From Peptoniphilaceae bacterium (GTDB taxonomy: Bacteria; Bacillota; Clostridia; Tissierellales; Peptoniphilaceae), in contig JASLJE010000002.1 of the NCBI GenBank assembly GCA_030152565.1, positions 106,104 through 170,103 of the forward strand: 64,000 nt of DNA, in the 5' to 3' direction. The translations under genes were made by a program, and so were the position numbers. The notes beneath the pieces were generated by a model. That model did not search any database, had not been told where the DNA came from, and was given only the letters and a program-made list of their open reading frames with translations. Position 1 is the stretch's first letter, and each line of letters opens with the position of its first letter. Below are positions 8,864 through 17,531 of this stretch, one piece after another.

Positions 8864-10708
8864 TTATCTATTTTCCTTGTGACTAAAGGTTGGGACTATT
8901 TTTTCTATAGCCTTAATTATTTCGTCCTTAGATGCGTCACTATTACCTAGTTGTCTTAAGTTTTCTAAATTCTTTTCCAATTCTTCTGTATTGTGTTCTT
9001 CTGGTTTTTCAATGTATATTTTTTCAAAAGAAGTTTTATCAGAATTTTCTAAATTTAATAACAATTCTTCATAAAGTTTTTCGCCAGGCCTTAAACCAGT
9101 GAAAACTATGTCTATATCCTTATAGGGAACCAGGCCTGAAAGTGATATTAGGTTTTCTGCCAGGTCTAAGATCTTTACTGGTTCACCCATGTCCAAGATA
9201 AAGATTTCTCCACCCTTGGCTATGGCTCCTGCCTGTAAAACCAATTGGCAGGCTTCTGGTATGGTCATAAAGTATCTGATTATATCAGGATGGGTAACTG
9301 TTACAGGTCCACCGTCATTTATTTGTTTCTTAAATAAGGGTATAACTGATCCATTAGATCCTAGTACGTTACCAAACCTTACAGCCACATAGTCAGTAGC
9401 TGAGTGAGAGTTTATGGTTTGAAGCATAATTTCTATTATTCTCTTGGTCGCCCCCATAATATTGGTAGGGTTTACAGCCTTGTCAGTAGATATATTTACA
9501 AACTTTTTAACCTGGTACTTGTCTGATATTTCCAAGAGGTTTTTGGTTCCAAAAACATTGTTTTTAATGGCAGATATATAACTGTCTTCCATTAGGGGAA
9601 CGTGTTTGTGGGCAGCTGCGTGGAATACTATATCTGGCCTGTAAAGGTTGAAGATATATTCCATTCTCTCCCTGTCCCTAATAGATTCAATAACTACTTC
9701 TAAATCCAAGTTTTTACCATATTTTCTTTCCAATTCCATCTGGATAGAATAGGCATTGTTTTCATAGATATCTAGGATAACTAGTTTTTTTGGCTTGTAC
9801 TTGGAGATTTGCCTACAAAGCTCAGAGCCTATAGAGCCTCCACCACCAGTAACTAGTATGGTCCTATCTTCTATCATGCCAGCAAGGGATGATTGGTCTA
9901 ACTTGATAGAGTCCCTTCCCAAAAGGTCTTCTATCTCCACGTCCCTAATCTTACTTACGTCAAACTTACCATCTATGATTTCATAGATGCCTGGTAGGAC
10001 CTTGACCTTCTTATTGGTCTTGGTACAGGTATCTAGAATATATTTTCTATCCTCATCGTCTAGAGAAGGGATAGCTAGAATGATTTCATCGATTTTTTTC
10101 TTATTTACTATATGGGGAATTTCATTTATGGATCCATCCACTTGGATTCCCTTTATATATTGCCCCTTTTTTTCCTCGTCATCGTCTATAAAGGACGTTA
10201 CCTGACCTAGGTTAGGGTGCTTTCTATATTCGTCTAGAAGAAGGATTCCCGCTTCTCCAGCTCCCACAATCATAATATTGTTTTCTATACTATTAACTGA
10301 GTCACAGCTCTTGCTCTTGTCAGACCTATATCTGAGAACAAATCTGGTAAAACCAATTAATAGAAAGTCTAAAATAGCTGATATACCTATGACTGATAGG
10401 GGAAACTTCCTATTGGCCAAAACATATAAAAATATAATAAAGTTTGGCGTAAAGACTCCGAAGGCTAAATTTACTAATTCCTCTATGCTGGCCACCTTCC
10501 AATAGATCCTGTAAAAGTTAAATAGATAAAAGACTACAACCTTTATTAGGACAATTGCCAGTATGTACTTTTTAAAATTATTAATAAAAAATGTAGGTAT
10601 ATTTCCATCAAATCTTAAGAATAAGGCTATGTAGAAACTTAGGATTATTATTAAGAAATCTATGAAAAGATAAGGTTTTATTAACAATTTTTTCTTCTTA
10701 TTATTCAT
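8864..10708 (-). CDS. Membrane nucleotide-sugar 4,6-dehydratase (PglF/CapD family)
   Basis: Probably converts UDP-GlcNAc to the 4-keto-6-deoxy sugar, the first step toward bacillosamine-type amino sugars. The first ~130 residues hold about four membrane segments. A CoA-binding-like Rossmann domain follows (GAGEAGILLL), then an extended SDR domain with TGGGGSIGSEL, AAAHKHVPLME and the active segment STDKAVNPTNIMGATKR, where Met replaces the usual Tyr as in this family. GGGAG is 7 bases before the second ATG, so I start at 10708 rather than 10714. It fits upstream of the aminotransferase at 14403, which would use its product. Confidence 0.92.
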   Translation of the reverse strand: MNNKKKKLLIKPYLFIDFLIIILSFYIALFLRFDGNIPTFFINNFKKYILAIVLIKVVVFYLFNFYRIYWKVASIEELVNLAFGVFTPNFIIFLYVLANRKFPLSVIGISAILDFLLIGFTRFVLRYRSDKSKSCDSVNSIENNIMIVGAGEAGILLLDEYRKHPNLGQVTSFIDDDEEKKGQYIKGIQVDGSINEIPHIVNKKKIDEIILAIPSLDDEDRKYILDTCTKTNKKVKVLPGIYEIIDGKFDVSKIRDVEIEDLLGRDSIKLDQSSLAGMIEDRTILVTGGGGSIGSELCRQISKYKPKKLVILDIYENNAYSIQMELERKYGKNLDLEVVIESIRDRERMEYIFNLYRPDIVFHAAAHKHVPLMEDSYISAIKNNVFGTKNLLEISDKYQVKKFVNISTDKAVNPTNIMGATKRIIEIMLQTINSHSATDYVAVRFGNVLGSNGSVIPLFKKQINDGGPVTVTHPDIIRYFMTIPEACQLVLQAGAIAKGGEIFILDMGEPVKILDLAENLISLSGLVPYKDIDIVFTGLRPGEKLYEELLLNLENSDKTSFEKIYIEKPEEHNTEELEKNLENLRQLGNSDASKDEIIKAIEKIVPTFSHKENR

Positions 10709-10744
10709 TTTCATCTCCCTAAATACTTAATTATCAATATCGTT

Positions 10745-10753
10745 ATTATATCA
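10745..10753 (-). promoter_or_regulatory. Extended -10 promoter of the dehydratase gene
   Basis: Read on the minus strand this is TGATATAAT, an extended -10 element 37 bases before the start codon at 10708, with no good -35. A CCCTTATAAGAGGG inverted repeat lies immediately upstream at 10760-10774. Confidence 0.5.
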
Positions 10754-10770
10754 TATCAGCCCTCTTATAA

Positions 10771-10802
10771 GGGGAAAATTATACGGACTCTTAAGAGTCC
10801 GT
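10771..10802 (-). terminator. Terminator of the ddl-murF-deacetylase operon
   Basis: The 20-bp palindrome ACGGACTCTTAAGAGTCCGT (10783-10802) is followed on the minus strand by ATAATTTT. The hairpin includes the last codons and stop of the deacetylase gene. Confidence 0.85.
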
Positions 10803-11579
10803 AGGGTAAATTTCATCATATAAGTCCTTGAAGGTAATAAAGTCAAATCCTCCATCTTCCAGATAGCTTATGACCTTGTCAATGTATTCAAATTCAGCGT
10901 AATAGGATATTTTAGTCCTGGCCTTAAAGGTCCTGTGGAAGTAAAGGACAATTAAACCCTTCTCTTCCTTGGCCCTGTCAATATCAGTTATAACCTCATC
11001 TAATTTTTCAGCATATTCATCCTGGATATCTATATTAATAGAGTGGATATTGGTCAAGTCACTCTTGGTAAGCTGGGGATAGACTACAGGCCTATTTTTA
11101 AAGTGCCTGGTCAGTCTAATCAGTGGAGTTTGCTTCATAAAAATACTAGTACTTAGGTTACTTCTTAGCCCAAAGGGCATGGCAGTAACTCTAGGAAGAT
11201 CTAGGCCTAGTTCTTCAAAAACCCTATTATTGTTATCAAGTTCAGCCATTAATTCTTGTCTGGTTAACTTGTTCATTTTTTGATGGCTGTAGGTATGGCT
11301 TTGAAAATCCCAGCCATAGCCCTTCATTTCTTTGATTTGTTGGCTGGTTAAAAAGCCCTTTGTATTTACCTTGCTTCCTATTAAGAAGGAAGTGGCCTTA
11401 ATGCCCTTGGCCTTAAGATAGTCAAAGATGATGGTATAGTCTGAGTTAGACCCATCGTCCATGGAAACTATGACAGTTGGCCTTTTAGGCTTGTAGACAA
11501 CTGTCTGGTTTTTGCATCCACTAAGAGATACTAGTATAAGTAGGAGCATGAGCAAGGCATGCTTTTTTTTCTTTATCAT
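10791..11579 (-). CDS. Polysaccharide deacetylase family lipoprotein
   Basis: A 262-residue exported lipoprotein (lipobox LSGC, Cys22) with a NodB/CE4-type fold. Motif 1 is MDDG (residues 40-43). The metal motif HTYSH gives His95 and His99. The catalytic loop reads AMPFG, and a late LYFHR supplies the expected motif-5 His. All key residues are present, so it is probably an active, metal-dependent N-deacetylase of a wall or surface polymer. ATG at 11579 with GGGAG is preferred over the adjacent upstream TTG. It closes the ddl-murF operon. The C-terminal domain of the polymerase at 24579 is its clear but motif-degenerate relative. Confidence 0.88.
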   Translation of the reverse strand: MIKKKKHALLMLLLILVSLSGCKNQTVVYKPKRPTVIVSMDDGSNSDYTIIFDYLKAKGIKATSFLIGSKVNTKGFLTSQQIKEMKGYGWDFQSHTYSHQKMNKLTRQELMAELDNNNRVFEELGLDLPRVTAMPFGLRSNLSTSIFMKQTPLIRLTRHFKNRPVVYPQLTKSDLTNIHSINIDIQDEYAEKLDEVITDIDRAKEEKGLIVLYFHRTFKARTKISYYAEFEYIDKVISYLEDGGFDFITFKDLYDEIYPTDS

Positions 11580-11588
11580 CAATTCTCC

Positions 11589-12962
11589 CTATATATTTAT
11601 GAGTTCTAGTGCCTCTACAATCTCTTCTAATCTAAGGGAACGTGATGCCTTTACTAGGACTATTGAGTTTTTAATAATAAGGTACTTAGCCTTATCTATT
11701 AAGTCTTCTTTTTTATCCATGTAAAAAACATGGCCATCAGGAAAGTTTCTAAGAGCCTCTTCAGCAATATACCTGCTTAGGGGACCGTATAGAAGTAAAT
11801 AGTCTACTTCCTTAGGATTTATATAGGAACCAATTTCCCTGTGAAGATTTTCTTCTCCCTGGCCCAGTTCCAACATATCACCTAGAATAGCTATCTTTCT
11901 CTTATAGCCATTAAGGTAGCCCAAGGTATCTAGGGCAGATTTTAGACTTTGGGGATTGGACTTGTAACTGTCATTTAAAATGTCAAAGCCATTACAAGAT
12001 ATTAGTTCATTTCTCATGGAAGTACTGTTTTTTACATCCAGGCCAGAAATTATTTGATCCTCAGTCATGCCTAAAAGTTCTGCAACTATAATTGCTGCAG
12101 CTGCATTGTAGATCTGGTGGGAGCCTATAAGGCTTATTTGATAGTACTTATTATTTACCTTAAAACTGCTGCCATTGGCCGTAGTCCTAAGAAGTTCTAT
12201 ATGATAGTCTGCCCCTTCTTCCTGGCCAAAACTAATCATTTTTTGCTTGATATTTTTAGCCTCTATCTCTTTTTTCAAGATAGGGTCATCATAGTTATAA
12301 ATAAAATATCCATCGTCACTTAGGCCGTCAACTATATGGAGTTTTTCCCTGGCTATATTTTCTTTAGTCTTTAAAAGTTCCAGGTGGGAATCTCCAATAT
12401 TGGTTATGATGGCCATGTCTGGCTTGGCCATCATGGTTAATTTATGGATTTGGCCAGGGCCGTCTGTTCCCATTTCAACTATGCCCACATCTGTGTTTTT
12501 TTCCAATCTTAAAAGGGTTCTAGGAACACCTATTTCATTGTTTAAGTTGCCTATGGTTTTTCTTACATTAAATTTTTGTTTTAAAATAGAATTAATTATA
12601 TCCTTGGTAGTAGTCTTTCCATTAGAACCTGTAATGCCTATGATTTTTAAGTTATCCAGGCTATTTCTAAAGTTCTTAGCCAGGTCTTGGAAGGCCTGGT
12701 TGGTATTTTCTACCAGGATAAAGGGCCTGTCATCGATTAGGTTTTCCTTGTGGGTAAAGGAGGCAAGAGCCCCCTTGTCAAAGGCCTGATTGATAAAAAG
12801 ATGGCCGTCTAGTTTTTCGCCTATAATAGGCATATATAGTTCACCGGGGGCTATGGTCCTAGTATCTATAGAAACCACCTGTACCCTTAAATCGGCGAAT
12901 TTTTCATTATTTAGTTTTCCATTTGCCAACTGGGCAATTTCTCTTAAGCTTAATCCTAACAT
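11589..12962 (-). CDS. murF: UDP-MurNAc-tripeptide--D-Ala-D-Ala ligase
   Basis: Adds the D-Ala-D-Ala dipeptide to UDP-MurNAc-tripeptide in the cytoplasm. The 457 residues show the Mur ligase ATP loop GITGSNGKTTTKD, then NLNNEIGVPRTLL, the central-domain VEMGTDGPGQI and C-terminal-domain NDSYKSNPQSLKSAL and LGDMLELG. Length and motif order are standard. It starts two bases after the ddl stop, and ddl makes its dipeptide substrate, so the two are one translation-coupled unit. Confidence 0.97.
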   Translation of the reverse strand: MLGLSLREIAQLANGKLNNEKFADLRVQVVSIDTRTIAPGELYMPIIGEKLDGHLFINQAFDKGALASFTHKENLIDDRPFILVENTNQAFQDLAKNFRNSLDNLKIIGITGSNGKTTTKDIINSILKQKFNVRKTIGNLNNEIGVPRTLLRLEKNTDVGIVEMGTDGPGQIHKLTMMAKPDMAIITNIGDSHLELLKTKENIAREKLHIVDGLSDDGYFIYNYDDPILKKEIEAKNIKQKMISFGQEEGADYHIELLRTTANGSSFKVNNKYYQISLIGSHQIYNAAAAIIVAELLGMTEDQIISGLDVKNSTSMRNELISCNGFDILNDSYKSNPQSLKSALDTLGYLNGYKRKIAILGDMLELGQGEENLHREIGSYINPKEVDYLLLYGPLSRYIAEEALRNFPDGHVFYMDKKEDLIDKAKYLIIKNSIVLVKASRSLRLEEIVEALELINI

Positions 12963-12964
12963 AA

Positions 12965-14038
12965 CTAATCCCTAACCTTAACAAGTGTATTATTTTTTTC
13001 TTCCTTATCTATGGCCAAGTCAATTAATTTATCTATTAATTGACTAAAGCTGGTACCATCTGTAGCCTCCCAAAGTCCTGCTGATAGGGAGGAGAAGGTC
13101 ATTCCAGGGAAGGTGTTAATCTCGTTGACAAAGAAGTTGCCCTCTTGGTCTAAAAAGATATCAACTCTGGCAAAGCCCATACAACCTGTGGCTTGATAGG
13201 CGTCTATGGCAAGAGTTCTAACCTTATTTTCCTTGTCCTTGTCCAGTTTATGGGGTATGTTCCTGATGAGAGTTTTATCATGATACTTGGCTGTATAGTC
13301 AAAGAATTCCCTCTTGGTAGAATAGGATCCTGGTAGAGAAGCCACAGGATTTTCATTTCCTAGAACGGATATTTCCAATTCTTCTCCTATGATTTCTTCT
13401 TCTATTACAATAGTATTATCATATTTAAAGGCCTCTTCTAAGGCTTGGACTATATTGTCCCTATTGGCCCTGTTAACGCCAACAGAAGATCCATTATTGG
13501 CAGGCTTTACAAAAACCTGATCCCCACAAATATCAAAGATATCTGTAACTATCTTGTCCTTGCTAGGATGTCTGTCATATTTAGACCTGGTTAAAATATA
13601 GTAGTTGGCCTGGGGAATATTGTGGGCCTTGAACATGTCATTGGCAAAACCCTTGTCCATACATAGGGCAGAGGCTAGAATGTCATTTCCTACAAAGTTA
13701 AATCCTAAGGTCTTAATAAAGCCTTGGATTTGTCCATCTTCTCCAGTAGTTCCGTGGATTACTGGAATGATTAAAGGATTGTCTAGGCCGTCTAAGTACT
13801 TGATAAACTTACTTATAGATTCCAACTTGGAATCATCAGTGTATCTAATTAAATCTTCAGGTTTTTCTATCCTGGATGAATAGTATCCTAGGGGGATAAA
13901 TTTACCTTCCTTATCTATATAGGACATGGACACCTTATACTTATCCTTGTCAATGTAATTTATTATCGATTGGGCACTTCTTAGTGAGATTTCATGCTCA
14001 CTGCTAATGCCTCCACATAGTATGTGTATATCTCTCAT
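12965..14038 (-). CDS. ddl: D-alanine--D-alanine ligase
   Basis: Makes D-Ala-D-Ala for peptidoglycan. The protein begins MRDIHILCGGISSEHEISLRSA, the typical N-terminus, and has the ATP-grasp signatures HGTTGEDGQIQGF, VKPANNGSSVGV and the metal site VNEINTFPGMT. The frame is open up to 14155, but the upstream part is unlike any Ddl. GGAGG lies 7 bases before the ATG at 14038, which gives 357 residues, the usual size. alr, at 54624, supplies D-Ala. It is first in the operon with murF and the deacetylase. Confidence 0.96.
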   Translation of the reverse strand: MRDIHILCGGISSEHEISLRSAQSIINYIDKDKYKVSMSYIDKEGKFIPLGYYSSRIEKPEDLIRYTDDSKLESISKFIKYLDGLDNPLIIPVIHGTTGEDGQIQGFIKTLGFNFVGNDILASALCMDKGFANDMFKAHNIPQANYYILTRSKYDRHPSKDKIVTDIFDICGDQVFVKPANNGSSVGVNRANRDNIVQALEEAFKYDNTIVIEEEIIGEELEISVLGNENPVASLPGSYSTKREFFDYTAKYHDKTLIRNIPHKLDKDKENKVRTLAIDAYQATGCMGFARVDIFLDQEGNFFVNEINTFPGMTFSSLSAGLWEATDGTSFSQLIDKLIDLAIDKEEKNNTLVKVRD

Positions 14039-14065
14039 TATTTCCTCCATAAAAAACTTCTCTAT

Positions 14066-14093
14066 TTTATAAATAATACTACAAAATAGACAA
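14066..14093 (-). promoter_or_regulatory. ddl operon promoter
   Basis: On the minus strand, TTGTCT (14088-14093), a 16-bp spacer and TATAAA (14066-14071) stand about 28 bases before the ddl start. It is divergent from the promoter at 14332. Confidence 0.6.
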
Positions 14094-14331
14094 TCTAGCA
14101 AAAAAACTGAACTTTTTGTCCTCCTGTAAATATCTTTACTGGCACTTATAAGCAACCTCTTATAAATAGGCTGGAAAAGTTTAAAACTTAGGCCTGGTAG
14201 GCACCTTATTTAAGGCATCTTTTAATTTGCATAAAATACTATTTATTGAAAGTTAATAAATAAAAGAATATCTATCTAGAGAGAAACAAGACCAAAGAGG
14301 TAAGATTATGCACTCTTTACCAGGCCTATAA
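14094..14331. other. Intergenic spacer with 11-bp inverted repeat
   Basis: No coding potential is seen between the two divergent promoters. TAGGCCTGGTA (14189-14199) is repeated inverted as TACCAGGCCTA (14318-14328), bounding about 140 bp. Inside the right end, AAAGAG and CTCTTT form a smaller inverted pair. It could be a small RNA, a regulator region or a decayed mobile fragment. AGGCCT words are common in this DNA, so chance is possible. Confidence 0.35.
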
Positions 14332-14360
14332 TTGATAAAATACTGGTATAGTGATAAAAT
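14332..14360 (+). promoter_or_regulatory. Promoter of the surface-polymer operon
   Basis: TTGATA (14332-14337), a 17-bp spacer and TAAAAT (14355-14360), preceded by TG at the extended -10 position, stand 42 bases before the first start codon. Confidence 0.7.
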
Positions 14361-14402
14361 TATATAAGTTAAAATTAGATAAATAAAGAAGTCGAGGAGA
14401 TT

Positions 14403-15527
14403 ATGAAAAATAAAATATATTTGTCATCACCCCACATGAGTGATGAAGGTTATGAACAAGAATTTGTAAAAGAAGCATTTGATACTAACTGGATAGCTCC
14501 CTTGGGAGAAAATGTAAATAAGTTTGAAGAAGAGTTGGCAAGTATGGTAGATGGCGGCTATGGAGCAGCCCTTGCATCAGGTACATCAGCCATCCACATG
14601 GCCTTAAAGGCAGCTGGAGTGGGCAAGGATGACATAGTATTTTGCCAGGACTTAACATTTTCGGCAACAGTAAATCCTATTATCTACCAAAATGCTAGAC
14701 CAGTTTTTATAGATAGTGATAGAAAGACCTGGAATATGGACCCTAAGGAATTAGAAAAGGCCTTTGAAAAGTATCCAGAAGTTAAGGCTGTTCTAGTAGT
14801 TCACCTATATGGAATGAGCGCTGATCTAGACCCAATAGTTGACCTATGTGAAAAACACGGAGTAAGTCTAATAGAAGATGCTGCAGAATCACTGGGAACA
14901 ACCTATAAGGGTAAACACACAGGTACCTTTGGAAAGTTTGGTATCTACTCTTTTAATGGAAATAAGATTATCACCACATCAGGTGGGGGTATGTTGGTTT
15001 CCAAGGACAAGGAAAGGGTGGAAAAGGTAAGATTTTGGTCAACTCAAGCCAGAGACCAGGCTAGACACTACCAACACAGTGAGATAGGTTATAACTATAG
15101 GATGAGTAATGTGGTAGCTGGTATAGGTAGGGGACAATTAAAGGTTCTAGAAGACAGGGTAGACAAGAAAAGATATATATATAACTACTATAAGGAAGCT
15201 TTTAAAGACTTAGAAGATATAGAAATGATGCCTATGAATGACTTTAATAGGTCTAACTGTTGGTTGAGCTCTTTACAAGTAAAGGGCAGGTTAAAACCCT
15301 TGGATCTTATTTTAGCCTTGGAAGAGGAAAATATTGAATCCAGACCAGTTTGGAAACCTATGCACCTACAACCTATTTTTGAAGCCTATGACTATATAGG
15401 AAGTGGAGTTTCTACAGACCTATTTGAAAATGGCCTATGTCTTCCGTCAGATACAAAGATGACTGATGAAGATTTAAAAAGGGTATGTGATACAGTTATA
15501 AGAAAGTATGAACAGATATATGGATAA
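14403..15527 (+). CDS. PLP-dependent amino-sugar aminotransferase (PglE-like)
   Basis: Transfers an amino group to C4 of a UDP-4-keto-6-deoxy sugar, giving a UDP-4-amino sugar (DegT/DnrJ/EryC1 family). The N-terminus IYLSSPHMSDEG and the stretch NTNWIAPLG-like TNWIAPLGENV match the PglE branch. EDAAESLG holds the pyridine-binding Asp, and SFNGNKIITTSGGG holds the PLP lysine. The 374 residues are normal. GAGGAGA precedes the ATG. It is first in an 11-gene operon. The 4-keto substrate would come from the dehydratase at 8864. Confidence 0.93.
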   Translation: MKNKIYLSSPHMSDEGYEQEFVKEAFDTNWIAPLGENVNKFEEELASMVDGGYGAALASGTSAIHMALKAAGVGKDDIVFCQDLTFSATVNPIIYQNARPVFIDSDRKTWNMDPKELEKAFEKYPEVKAVLVVHLYGMSADLDPIVDLCEKHGVSLIEDAAESLGTTYKGKHTGTFGKFGIYSFNGNKIITTSGGGMLVSKDKERVEKVRFWSTQARDQARHYQHSEIGYNYRMSNVVAGIGRGQLKVLEDRVDKKRYIYNYYKEAFKDLEDIEMMPMNDFNRSNCWLSSLQVKGRLKPLDLILALEEENIESRPVWKPMHLQPIFEAYDYIGSGVSTDLFENGLCLPSDTKMTDEDLKRVCDTVIRKYEQIYG

Positions 15528-15549
15528 GGATAGTAAGGAGAGGAAATCT

Positions 15550-16530
15550 ATGCCTAAGGATATATACTTTGAGAAAAAGTATGGACAGTTATGTGAGAGA
15601 ATAGATGGTGGAAAGGCCTATGAGTATCAATATGAAGATGAGAATGGGAAAATCAGAAATATTTATATAAAGAGGGAAATAGAGGAAGAGGTTGATGGGA
15701 AGAAGTATTTTGATATTACAACTCCCTATGGCTACGGTGGACCTATCATTGAGGAACTAAAGGGAGATAGGGACCAGCTAGTAAAAAACTATTATGAAGA
15801 CTTTAAAAACTACTGTATAAAAAATGATATAGTAAGTGAATTTGTAAGGTTTCACCCTATATTGGAAAATGCCAAGGATTTTGAGCAGGTTTATGACCTG
15901 GTTTATTTGAGAAAGACAGTGGCTACCAATCTTAAGGACAATGAAGATCCTGTACAAGAAGAGTTTCATAAAAGCACTAGGAAAAACATAAGAAGAACCT
16001 TGAGAAAGGGTGTAGAATACGAAATATTAGAAAACCCTAGTGACCTAGATCTATTTAAATCCATTTATTTTGATACAATGGACAGGAATGATGCAGAGGA
16101 CTTTTATTATTTTGATGATGACTACTTTGCTTACATTTTAGAAAACTTTAGTGATAACATTCTTAATGTAAATGTCTATTATGAGAAAAAGTGTATTGCT
16201 AGTGGACTATATTTTGTCTATGGGCCTTATATACATACCCACTTATCAGGAACCAGGTCTGAGTATTTAAATCTTAGTCCAGCCTATATTCTGCGTTATG
16301 CCCTAACTGTTTGGGGCAAGGACCATGGCAAGGACTATATCCACCATGGTGGGGGAACAAGTAATGATCCAGAGGATTCTCTTTTTAAGTTTAAGACGAG
16401 GTTTACCAAGGATAGCTTTTTCGATTTCCATATAGGTAAAAATATTTACAATCAAGAAATTTACGATAAATTAGTAAGTGCTACTGGGGGTCAAGACAAT
16501 GACTTTTTCCCTCAGTATAGAAGGAGATAG
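15550..16530 (+). CDS. FemAB-like aminoacyl/acyl transferase
   Basis: A 326-residue GNAT-fold protein of the FemAB/Acetyltransf_6 type. Conserved parts include EEFHKSTRKNIRRTLRKGVE (about 148-167), a FYYFDDDYF segment, and HLSGTRSEYLNLSPAYILRYALTVWGK with HHGGGTSNDPEDSLFKFKTRF near the C-terminus, which is typical of FemAB relatives that add amino acids from aminoacyl-tRNA or acyl groups to cell-surface amino groups. ATGs at 15508 and 15520 lie inside the previous gene and lack a ribosome site. AAGGAGAGG at 15535-15543 points to 15550. Substrate unknown; context suggests acylation of the amino sugar made by its neighbours. Confidence 0.8.
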   Translation: MPKDIYFEKKYGQLCERIDGGKAYEYQYEDENGKIRNIYIKREIEEEVDGKKYFDITTPYGYGGPIIEELKGDRDQLVKNYYEDFKNYCIKNDIVSEFVRFHPILENAKDFEQVYDLVYLRKTVATNLKDNEDPVQEEFHKSTRKNIRRTLRKGVEYEILENPSDLDLFKSIYFDTMDRNDAEDFYYFDDDYFAYILENFSDNILNVNVYYEKKCIASGLYFVYGPYIHTHLSGTRSEYLNLSPAYILRYALTVWGKDHGKDYIHHGGGTSNDPEDSLFKFKTRFTKDSFFDFHIGKNIYNQEIYDKLVSATGGQDNDFFPQYRRR

Positions 16531-16532
16531 CT

Positions 16533-17531
16533 ATGAGTCCTAAAGAGTTTATAGGAAAGTTTAATTATTATTATAAAAATGTCAATGATGAGTCATTGAA
16601 TAAGGGGAAGCTGGCTAGGTTTTTCCTTTTTATAGACTATATCTTTGCCTTTATCTTCCATGGATGCTCCATAACCAATTATTTTGTTTATGGCTTTTAT
16701 GGAATGAAGCATAGGGAAAGAAGAAAATATGTGACCTGGAGAAGGCAAAAGTGGATTTACAAACAATGTAATGAAGACAAGTATGGCTACTTGCTTAGGG
16801 ACAAGGACTATATAAATACTAACTTTGACAAGTATTTAGGTAGGGACTGGAAGATATCTAATAAGATTGACTGGGAAGAATTTGAAGACTTTGCCAAGGC
16901 CAATCCTAGCTTTATAGTAAAGCCTATCCACGGTACTGAAGGCCAAGGAATCTACAAGTATGAAAACTTGGGCGATGAAGAGCTAAAGGAAGTCTACAAT
17001 AGGTTTAAAATGGAAGAATATCTTTATGAGACCTATATTAGACAACACCCAGCCATTAATGCTATCCACCCATCATCAGTAAATACCTTGAGAATAGCCA
17101 CTGTAAGAAATAGGGACGGGGTAAACATTATGTCAGCCTCCTTGAGAATGGGCAGGCACGGAGATGTTATGGACAACTATACTACAGGTGGTTTGGTTGC
17201 AGCCATAGATTTGGAAACTGGTATTATTAAGGTTCCTGGAATTGATAAGATGCATAATAGCTATGTTCTTCACCCGGAAACCCAAACCCAAATAGCAGGA
17301 CTTAAGATTCCATTTTGGGAAGAAACCAAGGCCATGGTCAAGGATTTAGGCCAAGAAGTTCCACAAATAAGATACACTGGCTGGGATATAGCCATAACAG
17401 AGAAGGGACCTGTTCTCTTAGAGGGTAACTACAGGGGAAACTTCCACGTTCAACAACACTCAGACCATGTTGGTAAGTATGAAATATATAAGAAAGCTAT
17501 TGCCAAAATAGACGATAGAGGTAATGAATAG
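16533..17531 (+). CDS. ATP-grasp protein, sugar-transfer-associated type (copy 1)
   Basis: The 332 residues match the sugar-transfer-associated ATP-grasp family (PF14397 type). An N-terminal helical part is followed by the ATP-grasp core: FIVKPIHGTEGQGI (the Lys and glycine-rich ATP loop), NTLRIATVR, GGLVAAID, the family segment HPETQTQIAGLKIPFW, and RYTGWDIAITEKGPVLLEGN with the metal-binding Glu/Asn. ATP-grasp enzymes join a carboxylate to an amine via an acyl phosphate. The true substrates of this family are not established to my knowledge. It is paralogous to the gene at 20988. AAGGAG precedes the ATG two bases after the FemAB-like stop. Confidence 0.82.
   Translation: MSPKEFIGKFNYYYKNVNDESLNKGKLARFFLFIDYIFAFIFHGCSITNYFVYGFYGMKHRERRKYVTWRRQKWIYKQCNEDKYGYLLRDKDYINTNFDKYLGRDWKISNKIDWEEFEDFAKANPSFIVKPIHGTEGQGIYKYENLGDEELKEVYNRFKMEEYLYETYIRQHPAINAIHPSSVNTLRIATVRNRDGVNIMSASLRMGRHGDVMDNYTTGGLVAAIDLETGIIKVPGIDKMHNSYVLHPETQTQIAGLKIPFWEETKAMVKDLGQEVPQIRYTGWDIAITEKGPVLLEGNYRGNFHVQQHSDHVGKYEIYKKAIAKIDDRGNE

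Noticed and set aside
12117..12975. Plus-strand frames across murF
   Set aside because: They are reverse readings of the murF gene with no ribosome sites and no family resemblance.
14039..14155. N-terminal extension of ddl to 14155
   Set aside because: The added residues are not Ddl-like, they cross the likely promoter, and GGAGG sits before the ATG at 14038.
14189..14328. Complete mobile element (MITE) with terminal repeats
   Set aside because: No convincing target duplication or second copy is seen in the window, and AGGCCT words are common here, so only the inverted repeat is reported.
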